DNA of 24,493 bases from the NCBI GenBank assembly GCA_028066355.1, contig JALCBP010000035.1, positions 1-24,493 on the forward strand. The letters are read 5' to 3'. The position numbers and the translations under genes are program-made. The notes below the pieces were generated by a model. It was given only the letters and a program-made list of their open reading frames with translations, was not told the origin of the DNA and did no database searches. Below, piece after piece: positions 7,963 through 14,889 of the stretch. The DNA comes from UBA1268 sp002694955 (lineage in GTDB: Bacteria; Planctomycetota; Planctomycetia; Pirellulales; UBA1268). How positions within the stretch are numbered: the stretch's first letter is position 1; every line of letters begins with the position of its first letter.

Positions 7963-8910
7963 ATGACGCCCAGAATAGTAGTGCGAATAGGCCTTGCGGT
8001 TGTACTAGCTTTAACGAGCGGAAGCACCGCTCAATTAGCTAAGGCTCAAGGTAAGAAAAAACAGAAATCGAAAACGGCCTTTGCCTGGGTGAACCAGCCA
8101 TCAAAAGCTTACGCAGACTTGCCGGTGGAGCATAAGACTTTTTATAGCCAATCAATGGGGACTGAAGTCGGGTACTGTATTTATCTGCCTCCTGGGTACG
8201 AAGAATCAGAGCGTAAAAAAAACAGATACCCAGTTGTCTACTACCTTCATGGTGGACGGCCCGGCAGTGAGCTAAAATCTGTAGGTCTTTCAGTATTTAT
8301 TGAGAAGGCGATCCAATCCAATAGAATACCACCGATGATTTATGTTTTCATCAATGGTGGTCCGATGAGTCACTATGATTACCCTCAGATAAAAAATGGT
8401 CAGGGTGAATCTGTTTTTATTGAAGAGTTAATTCCTCACATAGATTCAAACTATCGAACAATTGCTTCACGAGAGGGTCGCGGTATTGAGGGGTTTAGCC
8501 AAGGTGGTCGAGGAACAACCCGGATAATGTTTCGGCACCCGGAGCTTTTCTGTTCAGCCGCTCCCGGTGGTGGTGGATTTGCGACCGAAAAAAAGATAAG
8601 TGAGAATAACGGGCACGAAAACGATCGTGTGGTGTTTGCAGAGGGTTACAACGCGTACGACACAGCTCGCCTCTATGCCAGTAGTAAGAAGCAGAAGCAA
8701 TACCCACTTCGTATTCTTGTTCATGTCGGAACAAAGGGCTTTAACTACGACAATAATCTGGCATATATGCAATTTCTTAACCAGCTTGGCATCGAATTTG
8801 AAAAACTTATTGTTCAAGATGCACCTCATAGCGCACGAATTATTTATGAGCAGCAGGGAGATGCTCTGATGAAATTCCATGCGCACAATTTTTCAGGTGC
8901 TTTGCAGTAG
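7963..8910 (+). CDS. Secreted esterase D-like alpha/beta hydrolase
   Basis: The 315-residue protein has an N-terminal signal peptide (about residues 1-29) followed by a lysine-rich stretch. The body matches the esterase D/ferric-enterobactin-esterase-like family: YCIYLPPGY at 71-79, YYLHGG at 93-98 for the oxyanion region, IEGFSQGG with nucleophile Ser179 in GFSQG, and a likely catalytic histidine near 283 in DAPHS. Members hydrolyse feruloyl, acetyl, formyl-thiol or siderophore esters. Given the adjoining sulfatase and carbohydrate genes, acyl or feruloyl removal from polysaccharide is the best guess. AGGAG about 11 bases before the ATG supports the start. It is unrelated by sequence to the esterase at 5477-6352, so the locus has two different esterase folds-families. 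Exact chemistry is not determined. Confidence 0.8.
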   Translation: MTPRIVVRIGLAVVLALTSGSTAQLAKAQGKKKQKSKTAFAWVNQPSKAYADLPVEHKTFYSQSMGTEVGYCIYLPPGYEESERKKNRYPVVYYLHGGRPGSELKSVGLSVFIEKAIQSNRIPPMIYVFINGGPMSHYDYPQIKNGQGESVFIEELIPHIDSNYRTIASREGRGIEGFSQGGRGTTRIMFRHPELFCSAAPGGGGFATEKKISENNGHENDRVVFAEGYNAYDTARLYASSKKQKQYPLRILVHVGTKGFNYDNNLAYMQFLNQLGIEFEKLIVQDAPHSARIIYEQQGDALMKFHAHNFSGALQ

Positions 8911-9327
8911 CTGCTCGTGTGTATTCAGTATCACGAATTAAAGGCGGGTGGCTCGGTACTTTGCCAGCATGGTCTGCTGGTAGAGGTAGCAGCAACTATG
9001 GGTCACGTGCCCAATTACGGGTGCATGCTTGACGAACGTGCTTCTGCTAGTACGTGGAAATGGAATCGGGTGATAAAGAGATGTTTTTAAGTGCTTATGC
9101 TTGCTAGTCAATTGAGACTTGGGGTTTGTTACAAGAAGGAGATTATGCAACACGGCTGCGAGCAATAGCTGGAACAAGGATGCAATAAAAGCGAAGTCCC
9201 CGTTGTCGGAAGTAGGGTTTTTCGATGAATTGTTGGTTTGTTGGAAATGCAGTGGTACGCGCAACTATACTGATGGTCTCGTTCCTTTTTGTTGTTTCCT
9301 TCTGTAAATCTTCAGGGAGAGTGGTGC
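8911..9327. other. 417-base gene-poor gap with local inverted repeats
   Basis: No convincing gene is seen on either strand; the open frames here lack homology-like motifs. A clean hairpin sits at 8964-8980 (CCAGCA / TGCTGG, 5-base loop, extendable by a G-U and a U-A pair), 54 bases past the esterase stop. It has no T-run, so it is not a standard intrinsic terminator. At 9138-9147 a GGAG stands only 3 bases before an ATG that opens a 7-codon frame. The promoter of the WD40 gene should lie in this gap; I could not locate it with confidence. Confidence 0.4.
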
Positions 9328-11019
9328 ATGCGAATCGACCGAATTCGGCAACGTGCGATGTGTTCACTGCTAGGTATTACTACTGGATTTTTCTTTTGTG
9401 TTGCCTCGGTTCTCGTTGCTGATGAATCACTGAACAAAACACAAGGCGACACACTATCGTCTTTCGGTCGATGGATCATTTCTGCTGATTATGTGGGAAA
9501 TGGACCGCTTCTGGTAACAGGCGGAGGAGAGAGTCTCCTTTATCGTCCTGGTGATGTTATCGTATGGAAATCAGACGGAAGCCGTGTTGGCGAAATGCCT
9601 GGACATCAAACGGCGGTCTGGGCTGTGGATGTTTCCACTGATGGCAAGTTAGCAGCTACAGCGGGATACGATGGCTTAATAAAAGTGTGGGACTTACAAG
9701 GCCGGAAATTAAAAGCAGATTTGAAACAGCACAAGGGTTGGGTGCGATCTCTAGCCTTCTCTCCTGACGGTTCACTGTTAGCCAGTGCGGGAGAAGACGG
9801 GAAGGTTTTATTATGGAATACGCAGGATGGTAAGGCTGCTCATACAGTGGCCGCGCATAAAGGGCCTGCAACTGCGGTTACTTTTTCACCGGATGGAAAA
9901 ATATTTGTAACCGGCGGAGGAGATAATTTTGTAAAGGTATGGAATGCTGCTGACGGTACGGCAGTGCAAACTCTGGAAGGTCACGAAGATACAATCTGGT
10001 CAATTGCCTATTCACCAAGTCACCCACAGTTTGTATCAACAGGTGCCGATCGATCAATTCGAGTTTGGTCTGCAGAAACCTTAAAACAGACGGGGGTATT
10101 AACAGGTCATAAAGATTGGGTGACGAGTGCCGTGTTTAACAGTGATGGAACTCGTCTGGCGACAGCGAGCCTCGATGGTGTGATTAAACTTTGGGATATT
10201 CAGAAACAGCGAGAGCAGCAAGGACTGAAACGGCAGGCATCAAGTGTCTGGTGTGTTGCATTTGCACCCGATGATCAATCAATTTTTGTTGGAACACACA
10301 CTGGTGGTCGAATTATTCCAGCTCCAGAAGCTGTACTGTTACCGCTTCCTCCGACGCCAGTTCCGACACCAACTCCGACGTCAACTCCGGCGCCTGCACC
10401 TCAGGCAGAGTTGAAGCCACTCATGGTGACTAAATTTAAGAGTCAGGCTGGAGCTACCGGCGTAATCTCCAATAACGGAACGGTTCTCGTGTCTGGAAAG
10501 AAAGGAAAAGATATCTATTCGGTAACGGCGGTAGTCCCAGAAGGCCCGGCTGTAACCGCGATCTGTCTTGAAGTTTTGCCTGATAAGACCTTGCCGGCTC
10601 AGGGGCCGGGCCGAGCGGGAAACGGCAACTTTGTTCTTAGTGAATTCAATGTAGTGACCATATCTGCGGATAAGGAAAAACCCGAAACAGGCGTTATGTT
10701 CAAAACCGCGACAGCAGACTATTCTCAGAATGGGTGGCCTGTGGCCAGTGCACAAGACCAGAAGGACGATACTGGGTGGGGTGTTGCTGGGGCCGTAGGC
10801 AAGTCACATATTGCAACGTTTCAAACGGCAGCCCAAACACCCATCCAAGGGGGAACAACGTTGATAGTAACAATGAGTCAGCAATTTCAGGACGGCCAAC
10901 ACTCAATAGGGAAATTCCGTTTGTTCGCAAAGCAAAAGAAATCAGACACTACTTCTGTGAAAACTTCTGATAAGCCGAATACCAAAGATACTCAGGAAAA
11001 GAAGACACCAAATTCATAG
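9328..11019 (+). CDS. Secreted WD40-repeat protein with P/T-rich linker and planctomycete-type C-terminal domain
   Basis: I place the start at the ATG at 9328, where AGGGAG stands 8 bases upstream and a signal peptide follows directly (hydrophobic 13-31). The 563-residue product has six clear WD40 repeats between about 70 and 335, each with GH/HK, SPDG and a closing VWD/LWN-type dipeptide. A divergent first blade around 40-75 would complete a seven-bladed propeller. A Pro/Thr-rich linker (about 338-360) leads to a domain of about 160 residues containing LPAQGPGRAGNGNFVLSEF. This closely recalls a domain in planctomycetal DUF1553/cytochrome-type proteins. The C-terminus is Lys/Thr-rich. Propellers act as binding scaffolds, so an extracytoplasmic binding role is likely; the partner is unknown. 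It stands alone after a long gap, with 57 bases to the next gene. Confidence 0.85.
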   Translation: MRIDRIRQRAMCSLLGITTGFFFCVASVLVADESLNKTQGDTLSSFGRWIISADYVGNGPLLVTGGGESLLYRPGDVIVWKSDGSRVGEMPGHQTAVWAVDVSTDGKLAATAGYDGLIKVWDLQGRKLKADLKQHKGWVRSLAFSPDGSLLASAGEDGKVLLWNTQDGKAAHTVAAHKGPATAVTFSPDGKIFVTGGGDNFVKVWNAADGTAVQTLEGHEDTIWSIAYSPSHPQFVSTGADRSIRVWSAETLKQTGVLTGHKDWVTSAVFNSDGTRLATASLDGVIKLWDIQKQREQQGLKRQASSVWCVAFAPDDQSIFVGTHTGGRIIPAPEAVLLPLPPTPVPTPTPTSTPAPAPQAELKPLMVTKFKSQAGATGVISNNGTVLVSGKKGKDIYSVTAVVPEGPAVTAICLEVLPDKTLPAQGPGRAGNGNFVLSEFNVVTISADKEKPETGVMFKTATADYSQNGWPVASAQDQKDDTGWGVAGAVGKSHIATFQTAAQTPIQGGTTLIVTMSQQFQDGQHSIGKFRLFAKQKKSDTTSVKTSDKPNTKDTQEKKTPNS

Positions 11020-11076
11020 AATGAATAACATAGTGAAAACTCCTTGTCGTGATCGGCTCTCCCTTATTCGAAGGTT

Positions 11077-11637
11077 ATGATGCAAGAAAAACCCCAAACA
11101 CCCCTTGTCTCCATACGGCAGTTATATGTTCTTGCCGGCCTCATGCTTGTTTTTGCCGGAGGTTACATCACGCGTTCGTTTATTTCTGGGCAGAGCATAA
11201 CGCCGAAACAATATCCCATCATTCATGCAATGACATCACAAGCAGATGATTCATTTGCGGCATGTACTGTTCCTCTTGCTGGTGGTACTGAAGGCTTCTT
11301 TATCCTTGACTTTCTGACGGGTGACATTTCCGGCGGGGTAATTAATCCAATGACCTCCACCTTTGGCGCGACCTTTCGGCACAATGTGCTGAATGATCTT
11401 GGCTTTCAGCCAGGGCAAGTGAAGAACCCAAAGTTTTTACTTGTTGCGGGGCAAATAGAAATGCGGCGAGGTCGAACGCCAATGGCACCTGCCGTGCTCT
11501 ATGTAACCGACTGTGCTTCTGGGACAACGGCAGCGTACGGAATTCCATTTAGTAATCAACGTGGAGCAGTAGGTGGAGTTGCGGTGCCGTTGGTCCTTCT
11601 TGATGTTGCTCAGCCTCGTGGAGGGGAAAGTCAATGA
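11077..11637 (+). CDS. Conserved-looking membrane-anchored protein of unknown function
   Basis: I do not recognise a named family. The 186-residue product has one N-terminal hydrophobic helix at about 17-37 and then a soluble, Gly/Ala/Pro-rich extracytoplasmic part without cysteine pairs or known catalytic motifs. There is a FFILDFLTGDISGGV-like stretch at about 73-87 and a LLVAGQIEM strand near 121-129, both suggesting beta structure. GAAGG is found 2 or 5 bases before the twin ATG codons, so either may be used. Its stop codon overlaps the start of thiS (ATGATGA), which implies translational coupling with a thiamin gene. Coding potential is supported by that overlap and by the sensible helix-plus-soluble layout. 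A link to thiamin synthesis is only positional. Confidence 0.7.
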   Translation: MMQEKPQTPLVSIRQLYVLAGLMLVFAGGYITRSFISGQSITPKQYPIIHAMTSQADDSFAACTVPLAGGTEGFFILDFLTGDISGGVINPMTSTFGATFRHNVLNDLGFQPGQVKNPKFLLVAGQIEMRRGRTPMAPAVLYVTDCASGTTAAYGIPFSNQRGAVGGVAVPLVLLDVAQPRGGESQ

Positions 11638-11870
11638 TGAGTCAGAGCAAACCCGAGACAGAACGTCCAATGATTGTTTTTGTAAATGGCCAAGAGACGC
11701 AGGTTTCTACCGGACACACTGCACGTGATCTTCTCCTCGACCTAGGATTTGCAGAACGTCCTGTTGCTGTTGAGGTGAACCAAGAGGTCATTCCACGAGC
11801 ACTTCTTGCTGATCGGGTTCTCCGGGAGCATGACAAAATAGAAGTTGTAACGCTCGTTGGTGGTGGTTGA
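11634..11870 (+). CDS. thiS: Sulfur carrier protein ThiS
   Basis: The 78-residue protein has the ubiquitin-like fold signature of ThiS: IVFVNGQ near 14-20, ARDLLLDLGF, VAVEVNQEVIPR, and a C-terminal VTLVGGG. The terminal glycine is adenylated by ThiF and then carries a thiocarboxylate that donates sulfur to ThiG for the thiazole of thiamin. The first ATG overlaps the stop of the previous gene and has GGAGG about 12 bases before it. An internal ATG at 11670 would give a 66-residue protein nearer the typical length, but lacks a ribosome site. ThiG follows 27 bases later. No ThiF, ThiH or ThiO is in the window, and no TPP-riboswitch-like sequence is visible upstream. Confidence 0.93.
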   Translation: MMSQSKPETERPMIVFVNGQETQVSTGHTARDLLLDLGFAERPVAVEVNQEVIPRALLADRVLREHDKIEVVTLVGGG

Positions 11871-11897
11871 GGCAGAACAAGAGGAGATACAAACGGT

Positions 11898-12752
11898 ATG
11901 GCAGGAACAGCGGGCAATATCACACCTGCAGACAAGGTAAAGCCTGTACTAAAAGTAGGAAGTTTTGAGCTTGCAAGCCGTCTTGTTGTCGGAACGGGCA
12001 AGTATGCCAGTTATTCAGAAATGGCAGAGTGCCTTGATGCTAGCGGAACGGACTGTGTAACGGTAGCAGTGAGGCGCGAGCGTCTTTTGAATGCCGCTGG
12101 AGAAAATATTCTCGATCATCTTGATCTCACTCGCTACACACTGCTACCGAATACTGCAGGGTGCTTTTCGGCTGATGACGCAGTTCGGGTGGCACGGCTG
12201 GGCCGTGAGCTTCTTCGCGACCTTGGAAACAAAGGGAGTGAGTGGGTTAAACTCGAGGTTCTTGGTGATCAAAAGACACTGTTGCCAGACCCTGTCGGCA
12301 CGATTGAAGCTACCCGGCGTCTTGTAGATGATGGTTTCACGGTTCTTGTGTATAGCAGTGATGATCCAATAGTTGCCAAGAGGCTCAAGGATCTTGGAGC
12401 GGCGAGTGTCATGCCGGCAGGAAGTCCCATTGGATCAGGTCAGGGAATTCTGAATCCAAACAGTTTGCGGATCTGTCTTGAGTATCTAAAAGATGGTGAT
12501 CCTGAGTATCCTGTGATCGTAGATGCCGGTGTTGGTACAGCGAGCGACGTTGCAGTTGCTATGGAACTTGGTGTTGATGGCGTCCTTTTGAACACGGCAA
12601 TTGCACATGCAGACGATCCACTGACGATGGCTCGTGCAATGCAATCTGCCTGTACGGCTGGACGATATGCATTTCTTGCAGGACGAATTCCACGCAAGCG
12701 TTACGCCACGGCGTCGAGTCCAGAGTCTGGGCGAATCCATAAGTCATCTTGA
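11898..12752 (+). CDS. thiG: Thiazole synthase ThiG
   Basis: ThiG joins 1-deoxyxylulose 5-phosphate, dehydroglycine (or iminoacetate) and the ThiS thiocarboxylate to form the thiazole phosphate moiety of thiamin. The 284-residue protein shows the family's RLVVGTGKY at 28-36, the AVRR stretch at 57-60, LPNTAGCF at 83-90 and WVKLEVLGD with the Schiff-base Lys118. It also has the phosphate-binding loop PAGSPIGSGQG near 173-183 and a DAGVGTASDVA segment. AGAGGAG about 11 bases before the ATG supports the start. The preceding gene thiS encodes its partner protein. The C-terminal tail is a little longer than usual and Ser/Arg-rich. hisF begins 17 bases after the stop, an unusual pairing of pathways. 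Confidence 0.96.
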   Translation: MAGTAGNITPADKVKPVLKVGSFELASRLVVGTGKYASYSEMAECLDASGTDCVTVAVRRERLLNAAGENILDHLDLTRYTLLPNTAGCFSADDAVRVARLGRELLRDLGNKGSEWVKLEVLGDQKTLLPDPVGTIEATRRLVDDGFTVLVYSSDDPIVAKRLKDLGAASVMPAGSPIGSGQGILNPNSLRICLEYLKDGDPEYPVIVDAGVGTASDVAVAMELGVDGVLLNTAIAHADDPLTMARAMQSACTAGRYAFLAGRIPRKRYATASSPESGRIHKSS

Positions 12753-12769
12753 ATTGCAGGCACGTTGAT

Positions 12770-13576
12770 ATGTTGGCAAAACGAATTATTCCGTGTCTTG
12801 ATGTCGAAAAGGGACGTGTTGTAAAAGGAACCAAGTTTCTTGAGCTTGTGGATGCTGGCGATCCTGTAGCTGTAGCCGCTCGATATGAAACCGAAGGAGC
12901 AGACGAGTTAGTCTTCCTCGATATCACTGCCAGCCATGAAGGTCGTGCAATCATGCTTGATATGGTTCGGCGTGTAGCCGAAACCGTATTCATGCCATTC
13001 ACCGTGGGTGGTGGTATTCGGACTCTCCATGATGCCGTTGAACTCATTCATGCTGGTGCTGAAAAGGTGAGTATTAATTCAGCCGCAGTGAAGACGCCAG
13101 AACTGGTGACGGAGGTAGCGAATCGTCTTGGAAGCTGTGCCACGGTTGTCAATATTGACCCTAAGCGGGTTGTGAAAGACGGGAAAGAAGTCTGGGAAGT
13201 TTTTGTGAACGGAGGCCGTGTTCCAACCGGGATCGAAGCTGTTGATTGGGCACAGCGAGTTGAACAGCTGGGTGCAGGTGAAATAGTCCTTACATGTATG
13301 GATCGGGATGGTACCCGCGATGGGTATGACCTTGAGATGACTGCTGCTGTGAGTCGAGCTGTTGGAATTCCTGTTGTAGCCAGTGGTGGTGCAGGCGCGC
13401 CAGAGCACTTGGCTGACGCAATTGAATATGGAGCAGCAGACGCAGTCTTGGCAGCAGGGATTTTTCACTTTGGCGTCTGCTCCATTGCTGAAGTTAAGGA
13501 GATGCTTCATAGTCGTGGCATACCTGTGCGTCCAGTAGCGGGTTCTCATAAAAGTCCAGCAACCCGCGATAATTGA
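12770..13576 (+). CDS. hisF: Imidazole glycerol phosphate synthase cyclase subunit HisF
   Basis: HisF uses ammonia from HisH to convert PRFAR into imidazole glycerol phosphate and AICAR in histidine synthesis. Starting at the ATG at 12770 gives the conserved N-terminus MLAKRIIPCLDV with catalytic Asp11. A TTG at 12749 overlaps the thiG stop but would add seven atypical residues. The second catalytic aspartate falls exactly at 130 (VVNIDPKR). FTVGGGI at 77-83, EIVLTCMDRDGT and VVASGGAG phosphate loops complete the (beta-alpha)8 barrel. At 268 residues it is slightly longer than the usual 250-260 because of its tail. No other his gene is near; it sits 17 bases after thiG and 93 before the pilT-like gene. 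Only a weak AGG serves as ribosome site. Confidence 0.96.
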   Translation: MLAKRIIPCLDVEKGRVVKGTKFLELVDAGDPVAVAARYETEGADELVFLDITASHEGRAIMLDMVRRVAETVFMPFTVGGGIRTLHDAVELIHAGAEKVSINSAAVKTPELVTEVANRLGSCATVVNIDPKRVVKDGKEVWEVFVNGGRVPTGIEAVDWAQRVEQLGAGEIVLTCMDRDGTRDGYDLEMTAAVSRAVGIPVVASGGAGAPEHLADAIEYGAADAVLAAGIFHFGVCSIAEVKEMLHSRGIPVRPVAGSHKSPATRDN

Positions 13577-13669
13577 GCACTATTTGGTTCAAAGGCCACG
13601 GTGGTTTATTGTGGGGCGGTGAGAAGAGCCTCGGCTATTCGTAGACAACATCCAACAGGAGGGGCAAGA

Positions 13670-14833
13670 ATGACACTCGATACCACGTCAGAATCAAAAC
13701 CATCTTCTGCATCCGAATCACCTACGTCGGTGGCTCCCGTGTCAAAAAAAGACAATAAGCTTGAAATAGATAAATATTTTGAAGCCCTTGTGAAACTTGA
13801 TGGCTCTGACCTTCATCTGAAAGTTGACCAGCCCCCATACATGCGGGTGAAAGGCTCGTTGCAACCACTTAAGGCGCCTCCAATCAATCAAGAGAAGATG
13901 AAGGAACTTTGCCTTCCGATGCTTGATGACCGCCAGCTGAAAATTCTCGATGATGAGGGGGGGGCAGACTTTGCGTACACAGCAACTGTCGGCGATATAA
14001 AATGGCGGTTTCGAGTGAATTTGCTGTACCAGCAAGGATCACTCGGTATGGTTGCTCGGAAAGTCAATAATACAATTCCTAATTTTGAGAAGCTGTATCT
14101 TCCAAGTTCGATCGAGCGACTCTGTACACTTGATCAAGGCATGGTGTTGCTCGCTGGCGTAACTGGATCAGGGAAAAGTACTACGATCGGTTCGATGTTG
14201 AATTACATCAACAGGAACTATCGGAAACATATTCTCACCCTCGAGGATCCTGTTGAATTTGTATTTACTGAAGACAAATGTCTTATAAATCAACGGGAAA
14301 TTGGCACCGACGTCAAAAATTTTGAGATCGGTATGAAACATGCGGTCCGGGAAGATCCAGATATTATTCTTGTTGGTGAGTTGCGAGATACGGATACGTT
14401 TAAGACAGCAATTCACGCGGCTGAAACAGGTCACCTTGTCTACGGCACTATCCATGCTTCAAACGCACCGAGTACGATTACTCGAATTCTTGACCTCTTT
14501 CCTCAGGAAGAACACGCGGCTATCCGCAGTGCAATGGCGTTCAATATGAAGGGAATAGTCGCACAAAAACTTCTTAAATCGATCAAAGAAGGTGTTTCAA
14601 GGGTGCCTACCGTTGAAATCATGTTTTTTGATGTTCTTGTTCGGAAATATATTTTGGAAGAGCAGGAACAGATGCTTGCGGACCATATTAAAAAATCAGT
14701 GAGAGATGGTATGCAGAATTTTACGATGAGTCTTAAAAGTCTTATTGACCAAGAACTTATCGACCGACAGGTAGCTCTTGATATTGCTCCAAATCGTGAA
14801 GAATTACAGATGAAGCTCAAAGGGATCGGATAG
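13670..14833 (+). CDS. pilT: PilT-like type IV pilus motor ATPase
   Basis: The start at 13670 is chosen because AGGAGG lies 7 bases before this ATG; an upstream in-frame start would add 23 odd residues. The 387-residue protein has a Ser/Pro-rich N-terminal tail (8-28), a PAS-like domain, then the RecA-like core. All motor motifs are intact: Walker A GVTGSGKST (Lys169), Asp box LEDPVE (191-196), Walker B DIILVGELRD (Glu237), and His box ETGHLVYGTIHAS (His255, His262). PilT hexamers retract type IV pili from the cytoplasmic face of the inner membrane. The C-terminal part, with KKSVRDGMQNF near 355-365, also resembles PilU, so either name may fit. A GspE/PilB-like gene follows after 56 bases. 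Confidence 0.92.
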   Translation: MTLDTTSESKPSSASESPTSVAPVSKKDNKLEIDKYFEALVKLDGSDLHLKVDQPPYMRVKGSLQPLKAPPINQEKMKELCLPMLDDRQLKILDDEGGADFAYTATVGDIKWRFRVNLLYQQGSLGMVARKVNNTIPNFEKLYLPSSIERLCTLDQGMVLLAGVTGSGKSTTIGSMLNYINRNYRKHILTLEDPVEFVFTEDKCLINQREIGTDVKNFEIGMKHAVREDPDIILVGELRDTDTFKTAIHAAETGHLVYGTIHASNAPSTITRILDLFPQEEHAAIRSAMAFNMKGIVAQKLLKSIKEGVSRVPTVEIMFFDVLVRKYILEEQEQMLADHIKKSVRDGMQNFTMSLKSLIDQELIDRQVALDIAPNREELQMKLKGIG

Positions 14834-14889
14834 TTATTCGGCTTTGTTTGTTTTTAGTTTCTGGAGTCCAGAAAGGCTGGTTGCTTGAT

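Noticed and set aside
9145..9168. Seven-codon frame after GGAG, possible leader peptide
   Set aside because: The spacing to the ATG is only 3 bases, there is no run of regulatory codons and no attenuator-like hairpin pair follows.
11020..11076. Possible TPP riboswitch before the thiamin genes
   Set aside because: The gap is only 57 bases and no CTGAGA thi-box-like sequence is present.
14848..14889. TTG-initiated upstream extension of the pseudo-ATPase gene
   Set aside because: It has no ribosome site and puts atypical residues before the hydrophobic N-terminus; the ATG at 14890 is simpler.
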